This document shows positions 1 through 7,805 of a stretch of DNA of 64,000 bases, piece after piece (position 1 is the stretch's first letter; each line of letters opens with the position of its first letter). The DNA lies in NCBI RefSeq assembly GCF_047123815.1, contig NZ_CP138920.1, positions 1,054,001-1,118,000 on the forward strand, read 5' to 3'. Below the pieces are notes generated by a model that was not told where the DNA came from, searched no databases, and was given only the letters and a program-made list of their open reading frames with translations. Position numbers and translations under genes: made by a program. The stretch is from Maricaulis sp017643475 (GTDB taxonomy: Bacteria > Pseudomonadota > Alphaproteobacteria > Caulobacterales > Maricaulaceae).

Positions 1-1271
1 TCACCTTTATCCAGTACGGCCTGGCCCCGACCACGCAGATTTCCCTGCGCGTTCGTGCCGGCAATATCGATGATGGCAGCGATACCTATATCGCCGACCT
101 GACCGCCAGCATGATGGAAGAAGGCTCCAACGGCCGCACGGCCGAGGAGATCGCCACCGAGATCGCCGCCATGGGTGGCGAGCTGGGTGTCGGTGTCGGC
201 TGGCATTCCACCAATATCGGCGTGAATGTCCTGTCCCAGTATGCGACCGATGCAATGGGCATCATCGCTGATGTCGTCATGCGTCCGGACTTTGCTGATA
301 GCGAGTTTGATCGTGTCCGCCAGAACCTGGTTCGCGATGTCTCCGTCTCTCGCGCCCAGCCGGGTCCGATTGCCACGGAAGCCTATCGTCGCCTGCTGTT
401 CGGCGGTGACCACCCCTACGGCAATTCCCTGCCGACCGAGGACCAGGTCCGCGCTTTCGAGCTGAGCGATGTCCAGGCTTTCTATGACGCCAATTACGGC
501 GCAGGCCGCACCCGCATCTATGTTGCCGGTCGTTTCGACGAAGCCGCCATGGAAGCGGCCATCCGTGAAGCGTTTGCCGACTGGGCGAGCGGTTCTGCTG
601 ATGCCTTGACCCCGGCCGCTCCGAGCGGTGGTCCGGTTGTCCAGTTCATCGATCGCCCGGGCGCCCCGCAATCCACGCTGCGGGTCGGTTTCCCGGCTGT
701 CGGGATCGATCATCCGGATGCGCCAGACCTGGCCGTCATGAACGCCCTTCTGGGCGGCAGCTTCACCTCCCGTCTGACCCGCAATCTGCGTGAGGACAAG
801 GGGTATACCTACTCCCCGGGCAGTGGTGTCACCTGGGGCATGGGCGGCGGTTACTGGACCTTCAATGCCGATGTGAACACCGAGGTGACAGGCGCAGCCC
901 TGATGGAAACCTTCGGCGAGATCACGCGTCTGTCCGAAAACGCGCCTGACGCTGTTGAAGCGGACGGTATCCGCACCTGGATGTCCGGCATCTTCATCCT
1001 GCAGAATGCGTCCACGGGCGGGATTATCGGTCAGCTCAGCCTCCGCGATCTCTATGACCTGCCGGAAGACTATCTGGAAAACTACGTGCCCAGCCTCAAT
1101 GCCGTCACCAATGACGACATTTCCCGCGTGGCCTCGACCTATCTCGACCTCGGCAATGTTGTCCTGGTTATCGTGGGTGACCTGTCGGTCATCGAGGAAC
1201 AGGTGCGTGCCCTGCCGGAACTGGCCAATGCACGCTTCATCCTGCCGGCCCCGGCAGACGCTGAAGAGTAA
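1..1271 (+). CDS. M16 family peptidase-like protein, non-catalytic domain pair (5' end outside window)
   Basis: The reading frame is open from the first bases of the window (codons from position 3), so the protein starts upstream. The visible part is about 422 residues and has the two-lobed layout of M16B peptidases. The N-lobe position that normally holds HxxEH reads LTASMMEEG, without the zinc-binding histidines. It keeps the later R/Y-rich lobe typical of M16 C domains (LREDKGYTYS). I infer it is the inactive partner half, either of a tandem M16 protein or of a two-gene pair whose catalytic half lies upstream. Such proteins usually act in the periplasm. A strong hairpin terminator follows the stop. 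Confidence 0.85.
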   Translation, partial: TFIQYGLAPTTQISLRVRAGNIDDGSDTYIADLTASMMEEGSNGRTAEEIATEIAAMGGELGVGVGWHSTNIGVNVLSQYATDAMGIIADVVMRPDFADSEFDRVRQNLVRDVSVSRAQPGPIATEAYRRLLFGGDHPYGNSLPTEDQVRAFELSDVQAFYDANYGAGRTRIYVAGRFDEAAMEAAIREAFADWASGSADALTPAAPSGGPVVQFIDRPGAPQSTLRVGFPAVGIDHPDAPDLAVMNALLGGSFTSRLTRNLREDKGYTYSPGSGVTWGMGGGYWTFNADVNTEVTGAALMETFGEITRLSENAPDAVEADGIRTWMSGIFILQNASTGGIIGQLSLRDLYDLPEDYLENYVPSLNAVTNDDISRVASTYLDLGNVVLVIVGDLSVIEEQVRALPELANARFILPAPADAEE

Positions 1272-1295
1272 GCCGTATCCTTGATGCGAAACGAG

Positions 1296-1324
1296 ACGGC
1301 CGGGCCCAGCGCCCGGCCGTTTTG
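1296..1324 (+). terminator. Rho-independent terminator after the M16 gene
   Basis: A 10-bp perfect GC-rich stem (ACGGCCGGGC with GCCCGGCCGT, 5-nt loop) is followed by TTTT. It lies 25 bp after the M16 stop, inside the upstream extension of the next reading frame. This argues that the next gene starts later, near 1365. Confidence 0.85.
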
Positions 1325-1364
1325 TCCTGTGCCGGCTGAACTTGCACCGCACCGGGCATGCGTT

Positions 1365-2057
1365 ATGTCGAAGAGGCAAACCGCAGGAACGCCCGTGAAG
1401 CCGCTATCGCTCGACGACCCCCAGGCCTTTATCCGTGAGCACACCGACGTGCTGACACCGCCACTGGTGCCGGAAATCAAGCTGCACCTGGCCACCGAGA
1501 CCGTGGACATCTGGGAACAGACCGAGGAAGCGCTGGGCGAGATGGGCCTGCCGCCCCCCTTCTGGGCCTTTGCCTGGGCGGGCGGGCAAGCGCTGGCGCG
1601 CTATTGCCTGGACAATCCTGACATCGTCAAAGGCAAACGCGTGCTTGATTTTGCGGCTGGTGGCGCTGTCTCCGGCATCGCCGCGAAAATGTCCGGCGCC
1701 GAACAGGTGACCGCCAGCGAGCTCGACGCCTTTGCGATCGAGGCCTGCCGGGCCAATGCCACACTCAACGCAGTCGAGCTGGATACCGAACTGGGTGATG
1801 TGGTCGGGCGTTTCGACGCCTGGGACGTGATCATCGCCGGAGATGTCTTCTACGAGGATGAAGGCGCCCGTCATATCGGTGCCTGGCTCGAGGAAAGCGC
1901 CCGCCGCGGCACACGCGTCCTGATCGGAGACCCGGGCCGATCCTTCCTGCCGCGCGAAAAACTCGACCGGCTCGCAGAGTATACAGTACCCGTCACCCGC
2001 GACCTCGAGGACCGCGAGGTTCGCTACGCCAAGGTCTGGTCCTTCAACACCCCGTGA
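1365..2057 (+). CDS. Class I SAM-dependent methyltransferase, ETFB lysine methyltransferase-like
   Basis: Product of 230 residues from the ATG at 1365. A GTG at 1395 is an alternative, and the in-frame start at 1281 would overlap the upstream terminator. A seven-beta-strand methyltransferase fold is suggested by the motif I region VLDFAAGGAVSG and the following acidic ASELD. PPFWAFAWAGGQALARY and the post-II DVFYE match the METTL20/ETFB-KMT group, which methylates the beta subunit of electron transfer flavoprotein at its recognition loop. The substrate is inferred from these motifs only. It could also be annotated as a nicotinamide N-methyltransferase-like protein. Confidence 0.8.
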   Translation: MSKRQTAGTPVKPLSLDDPQAFIREHTDVLTPPLVPEIKLHLATETVDIWEQTEEALGEMGLPPPFWAFAWAGGQALARYCLDNPDIVKGKRVLDFAAGGAVSGIAAKMSGAEQVTASELDAFAIEACRANATLNAVELDTELGDVVGRFDAWDVIIAGDVFYEDEGARHIGAWLEESARRGTRVLIGDPGRSFLPREKLDRLAEYTVPVTRDLEDREVRYAKVWSFNTP

Positions 2058-2172
2058 ATTCGCCCTTTGCGGTCGCAATTTCGTTTACAGTCACAGCCGT
2101 TTAGGGCAATGTCCCGCCGGTAAATTCGCTTCCGGCGCGAGCTCGCTGCGCCTCTACCAGTGGAGACTTGTC

Positions 2173-2604
2173 ATGGCCCGCGTACGTGCGGTGGATCGCC
2201 GGCTGTTCTTGTTGCTCGAAATCGCAGCGCGCAAGCTCAATCGCGAGGCTGATGCCCGTCTCAAGGCGGAGGCCGGCGTGACCTCAGCACAGGCGGCCGT
2301 ACTCTTCCTGCTGGCTCGCCGCGGCGAGCGCCGCATGGGCGAGATCGGCGAGATGCTGTCTTTGAACCCGCCTGCTGTAACCGGGCTGGTCAATCGCATG
2401 ACAGCGCTCAACCTGGTTACCAAGACCGCTTCAGCCGATGACAAGCGCTCCGCGATCGTCTCCCTGACCGAAAAAGGCCGCGCCATGGGCGATGCAGCTG
2501 ATCATGTTTTCAAGGACATGAACCAGGAGCTGGAAACCCAGCTGGGCGATGATGACAGCGATATGCTGCACCGGGTTCTGACAAGTCTGGCGGTCAGCGC
2601 CTGA
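2173..2604 (+). CDS. MarR family transcriptional regulator
   Basis: A 143-residue winged-helix protein. The recognition helix region LSLNPPAVTGLVNRM and the basic wing ASADDKRSAIVSLTEKG are characteristic of MarR dimers. It lies 40 bp upstream of an enoyl-CoA hydratase/isomerase gene on the same strand, so it may respond to an acyl-CoA or aromatic ligand and control that gene or itself. The ligand cannot be read from the sequence. Confidence 0.88.
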   Translation: MARVRAVDRRLFLLLEIAARKLNREADARLKAEAGVTSAQAAVLFLLARRGERRMGEIGEMLSLNPPAVTGLVNRMTALNLVTKTASADDKRSAIVSLTEKGRAMGDAADHVFKDMNQELETQLGDDDSDMLHRVLTSLAVSA

Positions 2605-2616
2605 ACGCTCTAGTTT

Positions 2617-2640
2617 GCCCTCCATAAAATAAAGGAGGGC
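2617..2640 (+). promoter_or_regulatory. Hairpin sequestering the ribosome binding site of the enoyl-CoA hydratase gene
   Basis: GCCCTCC (2617-2623) can pair perfectly with GGAGGGC (2634-2640) across a 10-nt loop made only of A and T. The 3' arm contains the complete Shine-Dalgarno sequence of the gene that begins with GTG at 2645. The pairing is direct sequence evidence; a role in translational control is inference. Confidence 0.5.
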
Positions 2641-2644
2641 CCAA

Positions 2645-3421
2645 GTGAGCTCACTGGTTTTGGTCGATGATGCGGAGGGGATCCGCACAATCCGGTTTAA
2701 TCGCCCGGACAAGAAAAACGCGCTGACACGCGCGATGTATGCCGCTGCTGCCGAGGCGCTGGAAAGCGGCGATACGGAACAATCCGTCAAGGTCTTCATC
2801 ATCACTGGCACCGATGGTGTCTTTACCGCTGGCAATGATATCGGTGATTTCATGGAACGCCCGCCGCATGTCGGCGGTGGCGACATGCCACCGGTGGAGC
2901 GCTTCATGCGTGCCCTGCTCGAGGTCAAGAAACCGGTCGTGGCCGCCGTGGACGGCCTGGCCATCGGTATCGGCGTTACCCTGTTGATGCATTGTGACAT
3001 CGTCTATTGCTCTGATCGGGCGACCTTCAAGACCCCGTTCGTGGACCTTGCGCTGGCGCCGGAGTTCGGATCGAGCCAGGTCATGCCACAGATGTTCGGC
3101 CATGCCGTTGCGGCAGACCTGCTGATGCTCGGCGCCACCTGGGATGCCAATCGCGCACTGCAGGCTGGCCTGGTGACCGGCGTGCACAGTGCCGATGATC
3201 TTGCCGGCGCCGCCCATTTCGCGGCCAGCGTCATGGCGGCCAAGGCACCCGGCTCCATGCGTGCCGCCAAGGCCCTCATGCGTACCCCGCCCGAAGACCT
3301 GTCCGACCGCATCTCGCGTGAGGGCGGCCTGTTCGCGGAATTGTTACGCTCTGACGAGTTCGCCGAAGCAGCTGCGGCCTTCATGGAAAGACGCCTGCCG
3401 GACTTTTCGCGTTTCGGCTGA
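2645..3421 (+). CDS. Enoyl-CoA hydratase/isomerase family protein
   Basis: A 258-residue crotonase-fold protein with a GTG start preceded by the strong ribosome binding site AAAGGAGGG. The oxyanion-hole segments are FTAGNDIGDF (about residues 60-69) and AAVDGLAIGIG. The catalytic region reads KTPFVDLALAPEFGSS. The PxFxxLxLxPE-SS pattern resembles delta3-delta2 enoyl-CoA isomerases more than classical hydratases, and the proline-flanked Glu would be the single catalytic acid. It would act in fatty acid beta-oxidation in the cytoplasm. Its upstream neighbour is a MarR regulator. Confidence 0.88.
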   Translation: MSSLVLVDDAEGIRTIRFNRPDKKNALTRAMYAAAAEALESGDTEQSVKVFIITGTDGVFTAGNDIGDFMERPPHVGGGDMPPVERFMRALLEVKKPVVAAVDGLAIGIGVTLLMHCDIVYCSDRATFKTPFVDLALAPEFGSSQVMPQMFGHAVAADLLMLGATWDANRALQAGLVTGVHSADDLAGAAHFAASVMAAKAPGSMRAAKALMRTPPEDLSDRISREGGLFAELLRSDEFAEAAAAFMERRLPDFSRFG

Positions 3422-3441
3422 ACCGGGTTGAGGGGAAAATC

Positions 3442-4806
3442 ATGATCCTGCGTATTGTCGGTGGCGTTGTCGCCGCTGTGTTCCTGGGCGCCATTGCCTA
3501 TCTGAACCTGTCCACGGTCGGGCGTATATACCTGCCCTCGGGTACCGGCATCACGGCCAAACAGCTCTGCTCGATGGTCTTTGTCTCCCGTCTCGACGAG
3601 GACTTCGCCCGCCAGGCCTATATCGACCCGCTGCTGGGCAATGCGGCCGACCTGCTCAGCGTCTCGGTGAACCATGATCGCCAGAGCGTGAAGGCCAGCG
3701 TGTTCGGCCTGTTCTGGCGCCAGCACGCGATTTATCGCGAAGGCCTGGGCTGTACGCTGGATCGGGGTGGGCGCCAGTTCGACCGGGACCTCGCTATTCC
3801 CTTCGACCAGGACTTCACACCACTGGAGCTCGATTCAGCCCATCGCGACGCGAATTTCGACGTCGAGGCCATCAATGCCGCGCTGGACCAGGCCTTTGCC
3901 GACAGCGTACCGGCGATGCGGCACACGCTCGGTGTCGCAGTCCTGCACCAGGGACGCCTGGTCGCCGAGCGTTATGCTCCGCAAGCCAACCGCAACACGC
4001 GTTTCCTGGGCTGGTCGATGACCAAAAGCGCCACCGCTACCCTGGCCGGCGTGCTTGTCCAGGATGGTGACATCACGCTGGATCATGTCCCCGCCAGTTT
4101 TGAAGGACTGGAAGATCGCCAGGACATCACACTGGAAAACCTGTTGCGGATGAATGCCGGTCTGGCCATTCGCGAAGGCAATGACGGTACGGATCCGAAC
4201 TCGCAAATGCTGTTCACCCAGCGTGACATGGCCGCTTTTGCAGCGACACGTGAACGCCTGCACGCGCCGGGCGAGCACTGGGAGTACATGAGCGGCAATA
4301 CCGTTCTGGCCACCCGCGCCCTGCAAGACCAGATGGGCGGAACGCTGGAAGACCAGGTCATTGCCATGCGCGAACGTCTGTTTGAACCGCTGGGCATGCA
4401 CACGGCCGTGATGGAACCGGATGCGTCTGGCACGCTGATCGGCTCCTCCTACATGTATGCGACTGCGCATGACTGGGCACGGCTGGCACAACTTTATCTG
4501 GACGGCGGTCTGGTGGATGGCGAGCGCCTGATCCCGGCCAACTGGCCGGACCTGGCAACCGACGCCACGCCGGGTTCAGCCGACCCTTATGGTCTGGGCT
4601 TCTGGAACCCGCCAGCAAGCAATAATCTGCCTTCCGGCACCTATACGATGCACGGTTTCCAGTCCCAGCTGGCCTTCATCATGCCGGAGCAAGAGCTGAT
4701 CGTTGTGCGTTTCGGCGCCACCAATTACGTCAGCTCGGGGTCATATGATCTGGCCCGCAGCATCGCTGCGGCCCTGCGCCCCGCAGAACCGGCGCCTGCC
4801 GAGTAG
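3442..4806 (+). CDS. Serine hydrolase of the beta-lactamase/class C family, membrane-anchored
   Basis: Product of 454 residues. One hydrophobic segment near residues 3-24 should anchor it in the inner membrane with the rest in the periplasm. The catalytic SxxK motif is SMTK (Ser192, Lys195), followed by a YMSGNT segment in the second-motif region. The family includes penicillin-binding proteins, esterases and 6-aminohexanoate oligomer hydrolases, so the substrate is open. It lies 20 bp after the enoyl-CoA hydratase gene and may be co-transcribed with it. Confidence 0.88.
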   Translation: MILRIVGGVVAAVFLGAIAYLNLSTVGRIYLPSGTGITAKQLCSMVFVSRLDEDFARQAYIDPLLGNAADLLSVSVNHDRQSVKASVFGLFWRQHAIYREGLGCTLDRGGRQFDRDLAIPFDQDFTPLELDSAHRDANFDVEAINAALDQAFADSVPAMRHTLGVAVLHQGRLVAERYAPQANRNTRFLGWSMTKSATATLAGVLVQDGDITLDHVPASFEGLEDRQDITLENLLRMNAGLAIREGNDGTDPNSQMLFTQRDMAAFAATRERLHAPGEHWEYMSGNTVLATRALQDQMGGTLEDQVIAMRERLFEPLGMHTAVMEPDASGTLIGSSYMYATAHDWARLAQLYLDGGLVDGERLIPANWPDLATDATPGSADPYGLGFWNPPASNNLPSGTYTMHGFQSQLAFIMPEQELIVVRFGATNYVSSGSYDLARSIAAALRPAEPAPAE

Positions 4807-5247
4807 TCACGCCGCCGCTGTCACCAGCGGCGGGGTTTCGGCAACCACCCCGGATGAGATGAGGTGACGGACATGGGTCCGCACCTCATCTGCAGTCGGG
4901 ACGATGGTCTTTGCCTTCTTGATCAGGGCAGCGGGCTTGGATCCGGTTCGCGCCCCCCCCACGCCCCACGTCTGGTATTCGCGCCGCATGGCCTGCACGA
5001 ATTCCAGCTGACGGTAGTCCTGATGGCGGCCGTCCCGGGCCACCGTCTCCATGAAGTCGCGAAGGTGATCGGGATCCCCCTCGAGCACTTGCATGAAGTA
5101 GCCGGAATCCCAGATCAGCGCGCCTGTTAGCCGCAGATCCACGCATGACATCATGCTACATGAAATGATACGCCCCAGCTCGCCATTGAGGGCCCCAAAA
5201 CCCAAGGCGACCTTGGCGCGTGACATCATCACTGCGCGAAAAATCAT
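4807..5247 (-). CDS. BLUF domain protein lacking the key flavin-site tyrosine
   Basis: A 146-residue protein whose first 95 residues follow the BLUF blue-light sensor fold: beta1 with SRA, then RLTGALIWDSGYFMQVLEG and RDGRHQDYRQLEF. In active BLUF proteins a Tyr two residues before the Ser of beta1 (Tyr21 in AppA) and Gln63 form the photochemical switch with FAD. Here the Gln of the FMQVLEG segment is kept, but the Tyr position is Met7, and the position matching AppA Asn45 is Cys. The C-terminal 50 residues match no effector I recognise. The gene is convergent with the serine hydrolase. Flavin binding is possible; normal BLUF photochemistry is doubtful. Confidence 0.82.
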   Translation of the reverse strand: MIFRAVMMSRAKVALGFGALNGELGRIISCSMMSCVDLRLTGALIWDSGYFMQVLEGDPDHLRDFMETVARDGRHQDYRQLEFVQAMRREYQTWGVGGARTGSKPAALIKKAKTIVPTADEVRTHVRHLISSGVVAETPPLVTAAA

Positions 5248-5648
5248 GCTGCCGTCCCGTTTCCTGATCGAGTGTTCGTGTCGATGGGCAAACTACTAGG
5301 CGCCAGGATTGAACAGCGGCTCAACAATTCGCGATGAATTTGCCTTAAATACCTGGAAAATTTATCTCGAATTGAATTCAAAAGCGGCGATTACCTGCCA
5401 GCACAGGGCACCCGCCCGGGCAGGCATGACCATGCTATCCCGGCTCATATGATATGAGACTGCGGACGCGTCAGAACAACACGGGGTGGAACAGGCCGCG
5501 CAGCCATTCATCGAGAGGTTCTCGCCGAGACGCCCGGACAGATTTACGGCGCCGCACGCCTCATCCCGGACTGCCACACCTTGCCGCACCGGACTTGGCG
5601 CAGCAGGCCGATCATCCTAGGTTCCGCCCATACGAAAGCGGAGCCCCC
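5248..5648. other. Intergenic region between the BLUF gene and ubiD, with palindromic operator candidates
   Basis: No gene is seen in these 401 bp. There is a 15-bp perfect palindrome at 5444-5458 (CTCATAT, central G, ATATGAG) and a 10-bp palindrome TTGAATTCAA at 5372-5381. The frame of ubiD stays open upstream to about 5454, but that extension is Arg/Pro-rich and lacks family similarity. Either palindrome could be a dimer-binding site for the divergent BLUF/ubiD promoters. Confidence 0.4.
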
Positions 5649-7163
5649 ATGGCGTATAAATCCCTGCGCGAATTCATCGACATGCTGGAAGCCGAAGGCG
5701 ACCTCTTGCGCATCTCCCACCCGGTCTCCACCGACAAGGAGATGACCGAGATCCACAAGCGCACCCTGCATGCAGGCGGTCCGGCGCTGCTGTTTGAGAA
5801 CGTCATCAACGAGAAGGGCGAAAAGAGCGAGATGCCCTGTCTCGTCAACCTGTTCGGTACTGTCAAACGCGTCGCCCAGGCCGTCACGCTGGGCGGTGAA
5901 AGCCGGACCACGGGCGAGGAATTGCGCGAAGTGGGCGAACTGCTGGCCTTCCTGCGGCAGCCGGAACCGCCGCGCGGTGTGAAGGACGCGATGGAGATGC
6001 TGCCACTGGCCAAGACGGTCATGTCCATGCGCCCGAAAAATGTGTCGCGGGCGCCCTGCCAGGACGTAGTGCTGACCGGCGATGAGATTGATCTCGACCG
6101 CCTGCCCATCCAGACCTGCTGGCCGGGTGAGCCTGCCCCGCTGATCACCTGGCCGCTGGTGGTCACCCAAGGACCCAATGTGAAGGGCGATCGCCAGGAC
6201 GACTATAATCTCGGCATCTACCGCATGCAGAAGCTGGGCAAGGACAAGACGCTGATGCGCTGGCTGAAACACCGCGGTGGTGCCCAGCACTATCAGCGCT
6301 GGAAAGACAAGAAGCCTGACCCGCTCCCGGCAGCCGTCGTGCTGGGTGCTGACCCGGGTACGATCCTGGCGGCGGTCACGCCGGTCCCGGACACACTGTC
6401 GGAATACCAGTTCGCCGGCATTCTTCGCGGCAAGAAGGCCGAGCTGGTCGATTGCAAGACGGTGCCGCTGAAAGTCCCTGCCGAGGCGGAGATCGTGCTG
6501 GAAGGCCATGTCATGCTCGACGAGTATGGCCCGGAAGGCCCCTATGGCGATCACACCGGCTATTACAATTCGGTGGAGCATTTCCCGGTCTTCAAGGTCA
6601 GTGCCATTACCATGCGCAAGGACCCCATCTATCTGACCACCTATACCGGCCGGCCGCCGGACGAGCCGGCCATACTCGGCGAGGCTCTGAACGAGGTGTT
6701 CATTCCGCTCCTGCAACAGCAATTCCCGGAGATCCTGGATTTCTGGCTGCCGCCGGAAGGCTGTTCCTACCGCATCGCCGTCATCTCGATGAAGAAGGCC
6801 TATGCCGGTCACGCCAAGCGCGTGATGATGGGTGCCTGGTCCTTCCTGCGCCAGTTCATGTACACCAAGTGGATCATCGTCGTGGACGAGGACATCAATG
6901 CGCGCGACTGGAAGGACGTCATGTGGGCCGTCTCGACCCGCATGGACCCCGCCCGCGACATCGTCACGGTCGAAAACACCCCCATCGACTATCTCGACTT
7001 CGCCTCCCCGGTCTCCGGCCTCGGCTCCAAGATCGGCCTGGACGCCACCAACAAGATCGGCAACGAGACCCAGCGCGAATGGGGTGAGAAGCTGGACATG
7101 GATGACACGACCAAGGCGCGAGTCGATGAGATCTGGGGGGCGTTGGGGATCACGCTTCCATAA
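5649..7163 (+). CDS. ubiD: UbiD family decarboxylase (3-octaprenyl-4-hydroxybenzoate carboxy-lyase)
   Basis: A 504-residue protein, close to the 497 of E. coli UbiD. It begins MAYKSLREFIDMLEAEGDL and contains the conserved LGIYRMQ and DEYGPEGPYGDHTGYY segments, which supply the Arg/Glu residues around the prenylated-FMN cofactor. It decarboxylates the 4-hydroxybenzoate ring in ubiquinone biosynthesis and needs prFMN made by UbiX, which is not in this window. The ATG at 5649 is chosen because the family's conserved N-terminus begins there and an AAAGCGGAG sequence precedes it. Confidence 0.95.
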   Translation: MAYKSLREFIDMLEAEGDLLRISHPVSTDKEMTEIHKRTLHAGGPALLFENVINEKGEKSEMPCLVNLFGTVKRVAQAVTLGGESRTTGEELREVGELLAFLRQPEPPRGVKDAMEMLPLAKTVMSMRPKNVSRAPCQDVVLTGDEIDLDRLPIQTCWPGEPAPLITWPLVVTQGPNVKGDRQDDYNLGIYRMQKLGKDKTLMRWLKHRGGAQHYQRWKDKKPDPLPAAVVLGADPGTILAAVTPVPDTLSEYQFAGILRGKKAELVDCKTVPLKVPAEAEIVLEGHVMLDEYGPEGPYGDHTGYYNSVEHFPVFKVSAITMRKDPIYLTTYTGRPPDEPAILGEALNEVFIPLLQQQFPEILDFWLPPEGCSYRIAVISMKKAYAGHAKRVMMGAWSFLRQFMYTKWIIVVDEDINARDWKDVMWAVSTRMDPARDIVTVENTPIDYLDFASPVSGLGSKIGLDATNKIGNETQREWGEKLDMDDTTKARVDEIWGALGITLP

Positions 7164-7208
7164 GTGCACCGAAGGCGGGCCTCGCGCAGGTCGTGCAACA
7201 ACGGGCCT

Positions 7209-7648
7209 TATCCTCCCCCTCGGAGAGGTGTCCTTCGTAGCCTTGGCGAAGAAGGACGGAGGGGCCGGAGGGCGCAGCGCGGAGGATTAGGGCTCACTCG
7301 CGTTCGCGCCCCCTTCGACCTCGCCTTCGCCGTAGGCTTCGGCGAGCCCACTTCCCCGCGAGCGGGGAAGATATCCACACAGCTCAATCTTCCCCCATAC
7401 TCTCCCGTGATCCATGTCGTGGGAGGCGAGAGCTCAGTCTGTTCGGGCGTGGATGTACGGGAAGCGTCTGCCGACCCTTACGGGTTAATTCTGGCATGGC
7501 AGACAGCAAACCCGTGTGCGGGAGGCCTTTAACCCCTGCTCTAGACTAAATTCCGGTTTCACCGGTCTCCCGCATGCCTCTCACTCCAGATCGCGAGATC
7601 GTGGGGGTTTTGGTGCTTCCCCCTCCCCCGCTTCGGGACACCTCTCCC
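7209..7648. repeat. Dispersed 420-440 bp element, copy A, with terminal inverted repeats
   Basis: This stretch aligns along its length with 53957-54379. Shared blocks include the hairpin CTTCCCCGCGAGCGGGGAAG (7351-7370), GATCCATGTCGTGGGAGGCG, and GCATGCCTCTCACTCCAGAT. The ends are inverted repeats of the type GGGGAGGTGTCCCGAAGGG...CGGAGGGG; in this copy the left end is interrupted by an extra hairpin segment. The two copies differ by one-base indels, so no reading frame is kept and coding is unlikely. No transposase is present. It looks like a non-autonomous MITE-like element or a repeat-borne structured RNA. Confidence 0.75.
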
Positions 7649-7720
7649 AATGTCTCCCCACACCACCCCCTATCTCTGCTACCCTCCCCCGGTTCCGCGT
7701 AAAAAAATTCACCCACCCTC

Positions 7721-7764
7721 TTGCAATGTGAGCACATACTCACAATATGCGAGTGAGCGCTCAC
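7721..7764 (+). promoter_or_regulatory. Promoter and double operator of the aldo/keto reductase gene
   Basis: A plausible -35 TTGCAA (7721-7726) and -10 CAATAT (7743-7748) are 16 bp apart. An inverted repeat GTGAG-6 nt-CTCAC (7728-7743) fills the spacer, and a perfect 12-bp palindrome GTGAGCGCTCAC lies at 7753-7764. Both share GTGAG half-sites, so one dimeric repressor, perhaps TetR-like, could bind both and block transcription. The regulator is not obvious among the neighbours. Confidence 0.6.
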
Positions 7765-7805
7765 AACAGCGCATTGGAAACCATCCTGACGCAGGGGATT
7801 TGAAC

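Noticed and set aside
1281..1364. Upstream start for the ETFB-type methyltransferase
   Set aside because: This segment contains the intrinsic terminator of the preceding gene and is not similar to the family.
5544..7169. Antisense frame of 541 codons opposite ubiD
   Set aside because: Shadow frame; ubiD on the plus strand is unmistakable.
7164..7532. Reading frame inside copy A of the TIR element (122 codons)
   Set aside because: The matching region in copy B differs by one-base indels that shift the frame. No protein is conserved between copies.
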